From DASQHL01 sp963843685 (GTDB lineage: Bacteria > Chloroflexota > Dehalococcoidia > DSTF01 > JACRBR01): DNA of 64,000 nt. Position 1 is the first letter of the stretch, and every line of letters starts with the position of its first letter. The stretch spans positions 68,916 through 132,915 of the forward strand of contig CAWJLO010000005.1 of assembly GCA_963843685.1 (NCBI GenBank). The letters run 5' to 3'. This document shows positions 1-7,219 of the stretch, piece after piece. The notes below the pieces were generated by a model. That model saw only the letters and a program-made list of their open reading frames with translations, had not been told where the DNA came from and did not search any database. Both the position numbers and the translations under genes were made by a program.

Positions 1-1
1 C

Positions 2-118
2 GACGTGATGAAGGTGGCGCTCTCCGCCGACCACCGCGTGACGGACGGCGCGCTCGGCGCCCAGTTCCTGGCCGAGATCAAACACCTGCTCGAGCAGCCG
101 CTGCTGCTCGTGCTCTGA
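2..118 (+). CDS. C-terminal end of a 2-oxo acid dehydrogenase E2 acyltransferase (partial)
   Basis: Only the last 38 codons are inside the window. They contain the hallmark E2 catalytic motif SADHRVTDGA followed by a typical end (AQFLAEIKHLLEQP). The His and the downstream Asp of HRVTDG are the acyltransferase active-site residues of the dihydrolipoamide acyltransferase family, which form the core of pyruvate, branched-chain or 2-oxoglutarate dehydrogenase complexes. The substrate cannot be told from this fragment. The gene ends 9 nt before the stop of the convergent VOC gene. Confidence 0.85.
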   Translation, partial: DVMKVALSADHRVTDGALGAQFLAEIKHLLEQPLLLVL

Positions 119-127
119 CCGCCCAGC

Positions 128-478
128 CTACTGCTGCACCAGCACGATCGGATTGCCCTCCGGGTCGGCGACGCCCGCGATCGTCGGCCCGCCTGGAATG
201 TCGAACCGCTGCGCCGTCTGCGTGCCGCCGAGTTCCTTCGCCCGCGCGATCGATTCGTCGAGATCGCGCACCTGGATGTAGAGCGTCACGCCCGGTAACG
301 CGTGCTGCAGGATATGCCCCTCGATCTGCGGCGGCGCCCCGACGCCGGGCGCGATCGTCATGATCGGTCCGTCGGCGATCTTCCAGTTGAACATCGCGCT
401 GTAGAAGGCCCGCATCGCCTGCGGATCCTTCGCCCTGATCTCCCAGTGGACAACGGGCCGCGCCCAGTCGTCAGCCAT
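128..478 (-). CDS. VOC (glyoxalase/bleomycin-resistance fold) protein
   Basis: A 116-residue single VOC module. It opens with the typical HWEIRAKDPQAMRAFYSAMFNW segment and ends with the GNPIVLVQQ strand. VOC proteins bind a divalent metal between beta-alpha-beta-beta-beta modules, but the reaction here cannot be assigned. The start is placed at MADDWARP because a GGAAGGAG ribosome site precedes it; the upstream in-frame ATG overlaps that site. It lies downstream of a second VOC gene on the same strand, so the two are probably co-transcribed. It belongs to the PhnB/CarD-like antibiotic-resistance VOC set only by general resemblance. Confidence 0.75.
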   Translation of the reverse strand: MADDWARPVVHWEIRAKDPQAMRAFYSAMFNWKIADGPIMTIAPGVGAPPQIEGHILQHALPGVTLYIQVRDLDESIARAKELGGTQTAQRFDIPGGPTIAGVADPEGNPIVLVQQ

Positions 479-547
479 GCCGCGCTCCTTCCGCATTCCG
501 TGAACGACGGCATGGTACGCGCCCGGGCGCGCCCGCGGAACGCCTCA

Positions 548-901
548 TCAGCCCATGCTGCCGGCCTTCAGGATCCCGACGACGTTCCCGTCGGCGTCCT
601 GGAACTGCGCGATCGAGGGCCCACCCGGCACGTCCATCGGCGGCATCACGGTCTTGCCGCCCAGATCCTCGGCCTTCTTCAGCGTCGCCGCCAGGTCCGC
701 CACCTCGACGTACACGGTCACCATCGGGTTGCCCTGCGCCTGCGCCAACCCCCCGCCGATCCCGGCCGACTCCCCGTTGACCATGCCGTAGTTCATCGGG
801 TTGTTCGCGTCGACGTTCCAGTCGAAGAGCTTCGCGTAGAAGTCCTGCGTCTTCTTCGCGTCTTTCCCCAGGATCTCGAAATGCACGACCTTCTGTCCCA
901 T
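548..901 (-). CDS. VOC (glyoxalase-like) protein
   Basis: A 117-residue VOC protein (MGQKVVHFEILGKD, FYAKLFDWN, GNVVGILKA at the end), paralogous to its downstream neighbour. A strong GAGGAG site sits 9 nt before this ATG, which decides against the longer upstream start. Transcription is divergent from the HxlR regulator at 1114, and the shared intergenic region contains a recognisable promoter and a perfect palindrome. That arrangement suggests, without proving, that the HxlR protein controls the VOC pair. Substrate unknown. Confidence 0.75.
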   Translation of the reverse strand: MGQKVVHFEILGKDAKKTQDFYAKLFDWNVDANNPMNYGMVNGESAGIGGGLAQAQGNPMVTVYVEVADLAATLKKAEDLGGKTVMPPMDVPGGPSIAQFQDADGNVVGILKAGSMG

Positions 902-998
902 GTCTGCGTCCTCCTCTGACGTAATTGCGCCGCGCTGCACTGCGCCGCATCTCACTTGCGCCGCATCCGCTGCGGGCGCACGTTGCCGAGTTCGTTGC

Positions 999-1012
999 CA
1001 CGTCGCGACGTG
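999..1012. promoter_or_regulatory. 14-bp perfect palindrome in the VOC/HxlR intergenic region
   Basis: CACGTCGCGACGTG is perfectly self-complementary. It lies downstream of the leftward VOC promoter and about 100 nt from the HxlR start. HxlR-type winged-helix dimers bind inverted repeats near their own genes, so this is a plausible operator; that assignment is inference. Confidence 0.4.
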
Positions 1013-1049
1013 GTCGCCTGCCGCGGGCCTTCCCGCGGTGGGTGCAAAT

Positions 1050-1077
1050 CGTATAGTGACTGCGACCGCGTCGTCAA
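1050..1077 (-). promoter_or_regulatory. Promoter for the VOC gene pair
   Basis: Read leftwards: TTGACG (1072-1077), 16-nt spacer, TATACG (1050-1055). Good match to a housekeeping sigma promoter, about 150 nt upstream of the first VOC gene. Confidence 0.5.
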
Positions 1078-1113
1078 CCCGTGTTAATATCTTCGCGCGA
1101 GAGGGGATCGAGG

Positions 1114-1494
1114 GTGACTCGCAGCTACGACCAGCAGTGTCCGATCGCGCGCACGCTCGACCTCGTCGGCGACCGCTGGACGCTGCTCATCGTCCGCGAT
1201 CTCTTCTTCGGCAGGAGCAGGTTCAAGGAGTTTCTCGAACTCTCGCCGGGCATGCCCACGCGCATGCTCTCCGAACGGCTCAAATGGCTCGAGGCGAACG
1301 GGCTCGTAGAGCGAAGCGTCTACTCAACGCATCCCCTGCGTGCCGACTACCGTCTCACCTCCGTTGGACGCTCCCTGCGCCCGGTGATGGAGGCGCTCGT
1401 CGACTGGGGGCTCGAGCACGCGGTCGCGCCAGAAGAGCACGACGAGGTCCTCGAGAAGATTGAACGAATGACGGCCGGAATGGAGCCGCGCTAG
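1114..1494 (+). CDS. HxlR-family winged-helix transcriptional regulator
   Basis: A 126-residue regulator. The HxlR signature is complete: a conserved Cys near the N-terminus (QQCPIARTL), then LVGDRWTLLIVRDL, the recognition region FLELSPGMPTRMLSERLKWLEANGLVER, and the wing (YRLTSVG). The GTG start at 1114 is chosen because a GAGAGGGG site precedes it; an in-frame GTG 33 nt earlier lacks one. Family members are redox- or aldehyde-responsive repressors/activators. Its stop overlaps the stop of the convergent cyclic-nucleotide-binding gene in the tetranucleotide CTAG. Confidence 0.85.
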   Translation: MTRSYDQQCPIARTLDLVGDRWTLLIVRDLFFGRSRFKEFLELSPGMPTRMLSERLKWLEANGLVERSVYSTHPLRADYRLTSVGRSLRPVMEALVDWGLEHAVAPEEHDEVLEKIERMTAGMEPR

Positions 1495-1919
1495 AACGCC
1501 GCCAGGCGCGCCTCGACCTCACGCAGCCGCCGGCTCAGCACCGGTAGCATCGCCACCGCCATGTGCGGGTTGGTCTGGAGTTCCGCCACGAAGTCCCAGC
1601 GGGACAGCACCAGGCACGTCGTGTCTTCGAGCGTCGTGATCGTCGCCGCGCGCGGCGCCCCGTCGAGCAGCGCCATCTCTCCGAAGGTCTGCCCCGGGCC
1701 GAGCGTGTTCAACATCTGTGCCTTCTTGCCGCTGCCCTGGACCACCTCCACCTTCCCTTTGATGATGACGAAGAACGCGACCGCCTGCTCGCCCTCTTTG
1801 ACGATCGTCTCGCCCTTCTTGTAAGAGCGCTCCACCACCGCGCGGCCGAGCCGCGTCAGATCCTTGCTGGCGAACTGCGAGAATAGCTGTACGTTGCGTA
1901 GCGCGTCTTCGTGCGGCAT
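1491..1919 (-). CDS. Cyclic-nucleotide-binding domain protein (Crp-type sensor domain only)
   Basis: 142 residues forming one cNMP-binding beta-barrel. The phosphate-binding cassette reads FGEMALLDGAPRAATIT, with the Glu and Arg that contact a cyclic nucleotide in CRP. There is no C-terminal HTH, so this is a stand-alone sensor rather than a DNA-binding Crp. The start at MPHEDALRN follows an AGGGGG site; a long upstream in-frame extension is low-complexity shadow sequence. A TAGAAT box on this strand at 1972-1977 is a possible -10. Ligand and partner unknown. Confidence 0.8.
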   Translation of the reverse strand: MPHEDALRNVQLFSQFASKDLTRLGRAVVERSYKKGETIVKEGEQAVAFFVIIKGKVEVVQGSGKKAQMLNTLGPGQTFGEMALLDGAPRAATITTLEDTTCLVLSRWDFVAELQTNPHMAVAMLPVLSRRLREVEARLAAF

Positions 1920-2063
1920 GGAGTGAATCCCCCTGGCTGCCCCGGCCTCGTCGGTCGATGAGGTCGCGCGTATTCTACTTTCGTGCGGGGTAGGCTGCAA
2001 TACGACGTCCCCCCGTGTGCGCTTCGGTACGGCCGCTATACTGGCGCCGAAGGAGGCCCGGCC

Positions 2064-2546
2064 ATCGCCCTGACCCCTCCCCCTCTGCCGCTGCTTCACA
2101 CCGTCGCCGCCGCGACGGCGGCCACTGTTGACCCTGCCGTCCTCCTCCCCGCCCTCGTCGTCTTCGCCGTGGTGCTCATCTGGCTCTGCAGCCCCCGGAT
2201 GACCTCCTCCCGCTTCACCCGTGCGACGGCCCTCAGGCTGACGATGTCGTCGCTCGTGTTCTTCGCCGTGCTCCCGTCCGTCGTCCCCTACGACCACCTC
2301 CTGCCCGGCGGCCACGTCGACAACCCCGCCGAGGACGCCATCCACGCCCAGCACTGCCACGGCTCGCCCGCTAGCTGCGCCGACGCGCCGATCGCGGCCG
2401 GTCCCGGCCAGCTCATCTTCAGCGATCCCCTGGTCGTTGCGCCCGCGCTCTTTACCGTCCTCATCGCGCTGACCACTCCCGCCCTCAGCGGGATCTCCAT
2501 CAGGCCACCCACTCGGCCGCCGCGAACCTCCCTCGCCACGATCTGA
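2064..2546 (+). CDS. Hypothetical membrane protein of the copper locus
   Basis: About 160 residues with three hydrophobic segments (LLPALVVFAVVLIWL; LTMSSLVFFAVLPSVV; PALFTVLIALTTPAL) separated by a loop with His and Cys residues (DAIHAQHCHGS), which could bind metal. No family recognised. A TATACT box at 2037 and an AAGGAGG site at 2050-2056 point to initiation near 2064-2070, but no ATG/GTG/TTG is there (ATC at 2064, CTG at 2070). The frame is open upstream to 1983. It directly precedes the lipoprotein and CopC genes. Confidence 0.45.
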   Translation: MALTPPPLPLLHTVAAATAATVDPAVLLPALVVFAVVLIWLCSPRMTSSRFTRATALRLTMSSLVFFAVLPSVVPYDHLLPGGHVDNPAEDAIHAQHCHGSPASCADAPIAAGPGQLIFSDPLVVAPALFTVLIALTTPALSGISIRPPTRPPRTSLATI

Positions 2547-2576
2547 TCCGCAATCAGACCATCTTGGAGGTTCACG

Positions 2577-3155
2577 ATGGCCATCTGGAGCCGCGCTATG
2601 CGGTTCACGATGCTCGCTGCCGTCGCCACGCTCGCGGGCGCCGCGATCGTCTCGGCCTGCGGCAGCAGCAGTAACAACACCAGCGACAGCACCACCACCG
2701 CCGGCGCGTCACCGCAGGCGAGCGATGCCGACTTGACGGCACGCCTGCAGCAGGACGAGCTCCTGTACGCCTGGGTGACGCTTGCGGCGAACTCGCCGCA
2801 CGAGCTCGATACCTCGCTGCAGGGCGGTACGATCGAGGGCACCTACCTTCCGACAGTGCGCACGATCATCCGCGTCTTGGCACTCACAAATTGGCCCGAC
2901 AACCTGAAGGACATGGCGACGAAGTTCCACGACGACGCCGTCACCCTGTACCAGGGGTTCAACGCCGGCAAGACCGCCGACGAGCTCAAGGACGCCTCGT
3001 CCGCGGTCCACGAGGACTGGCATATGTTCACGCCTGCCGTTGGCGACGAGGCGGCGAAGTCGCTGCCGGCAGACGCCGGCGGCCCGGAAGGAAGCAGCTC
3101 AGGATCAACGCCGATGCCGGGGATGTCCACCCCGATGTCGGACATGACACCTTAG
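2577..3155 (+). CDS. Predicted lipoprotein, copper-locus
   Basis: 192 residues. The N-terminus has a lipoprotein signal with lipobox-like IVSAC, so Cys28 is the probable lipidated residue, followed by a Ser/Asn/Thr-rich linker. The middle is helical (ARLQQDELLYAWVTL, FHDDAVTLYQGF) and the tail is rich in Met (MPGMSTPMSDM), reminiscent of Cu(I)-binding Met motifs. TTGGAGG precedes the ATG. It sits 22 nt before the first CopC gene, so it is probably co-transcribed and exported. Function not known; the Met-rich end plus location suggest copper handling. Confidence 0.6.
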   Translation: MAIWSRAMRFTMLAAVATLAGAAIVSACGSSSNNTSDSTTTAGASPQASDADLTARLQQDELLYAWVTLAANSPHELDTSLQGGTIEGTYLPTVRTIIRVLALTNWPDNLKDMATKFHDDAVTLYQGFNAGKTADELKDASSAVHEDWHMFTPAVGDEAAKSLPADAGGPEGSSSGSTPMPGMSTPMSDMTP

Positions 3156-3177
3156 ACGACAAATAGGAGGCTGAATC

Positions 3178-3891
3178 ATGATCGGAAGAGACCGAATTCG
3201 AATCGCGCTCACGGCCCTGCTTGCAACGGTAGCTGTGCTTGCGGCCGTCGCCGTCGCGTCCGCGCACGCGCCGTACGACAGCTCGACGCCGTCCAAGGGC
3301 GAAGTCCTGCAGACCGCGCCCACGTCCGTCGTCATTAACTTCCAGGAGAACATTCAAAAGACGTCCGGCAGCTTCGGTATTACGGTCGAAAAGGACGGCG
3401 GCGGCTCCGTAACTTCCGGCGACGCGACCGTCACCGGCGACGCGCAGCTCACCGTGAACCTGCAGTCCGGCCTCGACGCCGGCCGCTACGTCGTCAACTG
3501 GAACAACACGTCCGCCGATGACGGCGATCCGCTCGATGGCGCATTCGCGTTCTACATCCAGACCCAGCCCACCGCCGACGACCTCGCCAAGGACGACCAG
3601 CTCGCGCAGGTCGGCGCTGGCGAGCTCGCTACCGCCACCGCGCAGGCAGCCGACGACGCGACAGCGACTGCCGAAGCGGTTGCACCCGCACCGACCTCGC
3701 CGGCCGCCGCGCCGACGGAAGCGCCCCTCATCGCACCCGCGCCGGCGCCGACCGGTGGCGCGCTCCCGGCGACCGGCACGGGTCCGTCGCGATCGGGGAA
3801 CGACACCGCCATGTGGCTCGTGCTCGCGTTCGTCCTCGCAACCGGCGGCGCTGGCGCCACATTGGCGGCTCGCAAGTTGCGACAGCGCTAA
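3178..3891 (+). CDS. CopC-domain protein with C-terminal LPATG-like anchor
   Basis: 237 residues: signal peptide, mature N-terminal HAPYDSSTP (the amino-terminal His is a CopC copper ligand), CopC beta-sandwich to about residue 130, an Ala/Pro/Thr linker, then LPATG, a hydrophobic span and a basic tail (ARKLRQR). That end has the architecture of a sortase sorting signal. The second canonical CopC motif, normally DGH, reads DGDPLDG, so one expected Cu(II)-ligand His is missing. GGAGG precedes the ATG. Exported copper-binding or structural role inferred from fold and neighbours. Confidence 0.75.
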   Translation: MIGRDRIRIALTALLATVAVLAAVAVASAHAPYDSSTPSKGEVLQTAPTSVVINFQENIQKTSGSFGITVEKDGGGSVTSGDATVTGDAQLTVNLQSGLDAGRYVVNWNNTSADDGDPLDGAFAFYIQTQPTADDLAKDDQLAQVGAGELATATAQAADDATATAEAVAPAPTSPAAAPTEAPLIAPAPAPTGGALPATGTGPSRSGNDTAMWLVLAFVLATGGAGATLAARKLRQR

Positions 3892-3946
3892 TCTCGGTAC
3901 GGTGAGCCGGGCGGGCGCCGAGTTCTTGCCCGGGGAGGATAGGTCG

Positions 3947-4657
3947 ATGCGCTACTACCTGCTGATCCTGATAACGGCGATCATCGCCGCGATCGCAATC
4001 GTGCCCTCCACGGCGTCCGCGCACGCCCGGCTCAAAACCTCGACACCTGCGGTGGGGGAGGTCGTCCAGACCGCCCCCACGCAGGTGGTGATCTTCTTTA
4101 CCCAGGAGATCCAGAAGGTCTCGGGCCTCTACTCCATCAACGTCAACCGTGACCGCGGCGCTGAGGTCACGACGGGCCCTGCCGTGATCGACGAGAGCGA
4201 CCGCACGAAGATGAGCGTCCAGCTTCAGCCGGATCTCGGCCCCGGCCGCTACGTCGTCCACTGGCACAACGTCTCGGACGCCGACGGTGACCCCCTCGAC
4301 GGCGCCTTCTCCTTCTACGTCCAGACGCAGCCCAACGCCGTCGATCTCGCGAACGACGCCGATCTCGCGAAGATCGGCAACGAAGACGTGACGCCAGCCG
4401 CAGAAGGCTCAGCCACGGCCGGGACAGGCGGTGCGGAAACCCCCTCGAGTGGGCCCACATCCGCCCCCGCTACGAGCGCTCCCGCAACCGGCAGCGCCGC
4501 CACCGTCCAGCCAGCCGTCACGGCGACGCCCGCGTCGTCCGGCGCGTCGTCAGGCGGCAGCTCCAACACCACCGTGTACGTGATCATCGCCGTGCTTGCC
4601 GTGGCGGCGATCGGCGCGGCCGGGGCGTGGTGGTTCTTCGCGCGGCGGTCGTCGTGA
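3947..4657 (+). CDS. CopC-domain protein with C-terminal membrane anchor
   Basis: 236 residues, paralogous to the preceding gene. Signal peptide, mature start HARLKTSTPAVGE, CopC domain ending in FSFYVQTQP, a Ser/Thr/Ala/Pro linker and a C-terminal transmembrane helix (VIIAVLAVAAIGAAGAWWFF) with a short basic tail but no LPxTG. As in its neighbour, the DGH copper motif is DGDPLDG. The true start is the ATG after GGGGAGG; the reading frame is open 143 codons upstream but that is shadow sequence. It probably holds a CopC domain on the outer face of the membrane. Confidence 0.75.
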   Translation: MRYYLLILITAIIAAIAIVPSTASAHARLKTSTPAVGEVVQTAPTQVVIFFTQEIQKVSGLYSINVNRDRGAEVTTGPAVIDESDRTKMSVQLQPDLGPGRYVVHWHNVSDADGDPLDGAFSFYVQTQPNAVDLANDADLAKIGNEDVTPAAEGSATAGTGGAETPSSGPTSAPATSAPATGSAATVQPAVTATPASSGASSGGSSNTTVYVIIAVLAVAAIGAAGAWWFFARRSS

Positions 4658-4705
4658 TGCCCGTCAACCCATGACGATGACGATGACGGACGCCCGGGGT
4701 GGTGG

Positions 4706-7093
4706 ATGGAGGATGCGGTGCGGCTAACCGCTGTGCGCCGTGGCATGCTCGCCGTCATCTGCCTGGCGGTCGCCATCGGCGCGCTGCTCCCCGTCGCGCA
4801 CGTCTCCGCGCACGCCACGTTGCTCAGCTCCACCCCCGACCAGAACGAGCAGGTGAAGCGTCCGCCCACCCGCATCATCCTCCACTTCAGCGAGGCCATC
4901 GAACGCAAGCTCACGACGATCCAGGTCACGAACAAGGCGGGGCAGCGCGTCGATACCAAGGATGTCGCCTTCGACGACCAGGACCCCACCTTCGCCTCTG
5001 TCGGCGTCAAGGACCTGCCGCCCGACCTCTACTTCGTAAAGTGGGCCAACGTCTCGCACGTCGACGGCCACAACGTCTCCGGTTCCTTCCCGTTCATCGT
5101 CCTCCAGGCCGACGGCAGCCTGCCTGCGGGCGTGTCACTGACAGGCGTCGGCGCCGCCACGGTCCAGGGCGCGAAACTCCTGCCCAGCAACGTCGATGCC
5201 GCGCTCAAGTGGCTCGCGCTGCTCTCGCTCGCGACGGTGCTCGGCGCCGCCTTCATGCTCTTCGCCGGCATCCGCCCCGCCGCGGCGTTCCTGGATGACG
5301 AAGACCACGCCGTCATCGCCGAAAGCGCCCAGCGCGCTGTCGCATACCTGGCGCACGTGCTTCTCCCGATCTCGTTCATCTCGTCGTCATTCCTCATCCT
5401 GCGCACCGTCTCGCGCTTCGGCACCTCGACGGGCCTTGTCGAGTACCTCACCAAGCTTCACACGGGCCAGTACCAGCTGGCCAACCTCGTGTTCATCCTG
5501 ATTGCGCTGGCCGGCGCGGCGCCGCTGCTGCTCGGCGGGCCGAAGTTCGTGCGAAGGGCCGGCCTCGCGGTGCTGATGCTGGCCTGCGCTGCCGCCTGCC
5601 TCACGTATTCGATGATCAGCCACGGCGCCCAGAACCCCGGCAAGTTCTGGGGCACGTCGTCCGACTTCTTGCATCTGCTTTCGTCCGCCACGTGGCTCGG
5701 CGCGCTCGTCATGCTCGTACCGCTGATGCGCACCGCCCGCCGCCTCCGCGAACCGCAACGCTTCCTCATCCTCGCCAACGTCTTCGACCGCTTCTCGATC
5801 ATCGCTGGCATCAGCGTCGCCGTCATCCTCACCACCGGCACCATCAACGGCATCACGCAGATCCCGAACGCGCCCGCGATGATCCACACGACCTACGGCA
5901 AGGTGCTCCTCGCGAAGATCGCCCTCATCCTGCCGCTGCTCGCCGTCGCCGGCCTCAACGCGTACATCTTCAAACCGCGCCTCGTCGACGCCATCGACGG
6001 CGCCTACCAGGACGGAGGCGGCACGCAGGATCAGCGCGAACGCTGGAAGCGCTCGATCGCCTGGCTGCAGCGCGTGCTGCCGTGGACGGTCGCGCTGGAG
6101 GTCGCGATGATCCTCGCCGTGTTCGGGGCGGTTGGCGTGCTCACGCAGACCTCAACAGCCAAGAGCGAGGTCGACCAGCGTATCGCCGCGAAGGCCGCCT
6201 CCACCGTCTTCAAGCAGCAGGTGACCGCGAACGACCTCAAGCTCACGCTCGAGGTGACGCCCAACCAGGTCGGCCTGAACCAGTTCGACGTCAAGATCGA
6301 CAAGCTGGACGGCTCGCCGGCCGACACTGTCACCTTCGCCCGCCTCCGCTTCACCTATGATCAGGTGGCCAACCTCATCCCGCAGTCGGAAACCACGCTC
6401 GCGAAGAGTTCGAGCGGCGATTGGCGCGGCGACGCCTCCAACCTCTCTCAGCCCGGGAACTGGCGCATCGAGATCGATGTCCGCCGTTCCGACGCCGACG
6501 ATGTGTCCAAGGAGATCGTGCTCGCCACCGCTCGCGCCGTCGTTGGGGCGGGCCCCACGACCGGCGGCGACTTCGCACTGCCGTTCACGACGTACGGCTG
6601 GAACGAGGTGGCGGGTGCGCTGATCGCGCTCCTCGGCGCGATGATCATCTTCTACCGCAAGCAGCTTCGCTGGCTCCAGCAGCCGGGCTATCGCATCGGC
6701 ATCGCCTTCGCCACGTTCCTGCTGCTCACCGGCGCCGTCCTCGTCTTCGGCGTCCACTCGCACCCCGCGTCCGCCAACCCGCGCAACGGCAACCCGATAG
6801 CGCCCAGCCAGGCGTCGGTTGACGCCGGGCGGCAGCTCTACAACCAGAACTGCGCCCAGTGCCACGGCGCCGACGGCCACGGGGACGGTCCCGCCGCCGC
6901 CCAGCTCAACCCCGCGCCCGCCGACTTCCGGGCGCACATCCCCTATCACGACGACCCGCAGTTCTACAACTTCATCGCCAACGGCTACCCGGGGAGCGCA
7001 ATGCCCAAGTTCGCCAGCGCCCTCAAGCCGGACGACATCTGGAACCTCGTCAACTTCCTCCGCGCCTCGTTCACGCCCGGCGTCACCCAGTAG
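4706..7093 (+). CDS. CopC-CopD-cytochrome c fusion, copper transport
   Basis: 795 residues. Order: signal peptide; CopC domain (about 36-135) beginning HATLLSSTP and keeping the DGH motif (VSHVDGHNVSG); polytopic CopD domain (about 165-490); an extracytoplasmic beta-rich domain (about 505-610, YtkA/FixH-like by resemblance); further transmembrane helices; and a class I cytochrome c domain with CAQCH (Cys716, Cys719, His720) and probable axial Met766 in AMPKF. CopC/CopD import or handle copper; the haem domain suggests redox coupling, for example delivering copper to a respiratory oxidase. GTG 4718, 5 nt after GGAGG, is an alternative start. Confidence 0.8.
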   Translation: MEDAVRLTAVRRGMLAVICLAVAIGALLPVAHVSAHATLLSSTPDQNEQVKRPPTRIILHFSEAIERKLTTIQVTNKAGQRVDTKDVAFDDQDPTFASVGVKDLPPDLYFVKWANVSHVDGHNVSGSFPFIVLQADGSLPAGVSLTGVGAATVQGAKLLPSNVDAALKWLALLSLATVLGAAFMLFAGIRPAAAFLDDEDHAVIAESAQRAVAYLAHVLLPISFISSSFLILRTVSRFGTSTGLVEYLTKLHTGQYQLANLVFILIALAGAAPLLLGGPKFVRRAGLAVLMLACAAACLTYSMISHGAQNPGKFWGTSSDFLHLLSSATWLGALVMLVPLMRTARRLREPQRFLILANVFDRFSIIAGISVAVILTTGTINGITQIPNAPAMIHTTYGKVLLAKIALILPLLAVAGLNAYIFKPRLVDAIDGAYQDGGGTQDQRERWKRSIAWLQRVLPWTVALEVAMILAVFGAVGVLTQTSTAKSEVDQRIAAKAASTVFKQQVTANDLKLTLEVTPNQVGLNQFDVKIDKLDGSPADTVTFARLRFTYDQVANLIPQSETTLAKSSSGDWRGDASNLSQPGNWRIEIDVRRSDADDVSKEIVLATARAVVGAGPTTGGDFALPFTTYGWNEVAGALIALLGAMIIFYRKQLRWLQQPGYRIGIAFATFLLLTGAVLVFGVHSHPASANPRNGNPIAPSQASVDAGRQLYNQNCAQCHGADGHGDGPAAAQLNPAPADFRAHIPYHDDPQFYNFIANGYPGSAMPKFASALKPDDIWNLVNFLRASFTPGVTQ

Positions 7094-7219
7094 CAGCTTC
7101 GCCCGCCACGCCGCAATTGATGCCTCGCCATTTACAACTCCTATCGCCCGCCCTAGACTTGTTGATACCCGCCGGACCTGGCGCCCGGCGGATCAAGCGA
7201 CGAAGGGGGACCCTCGCGC

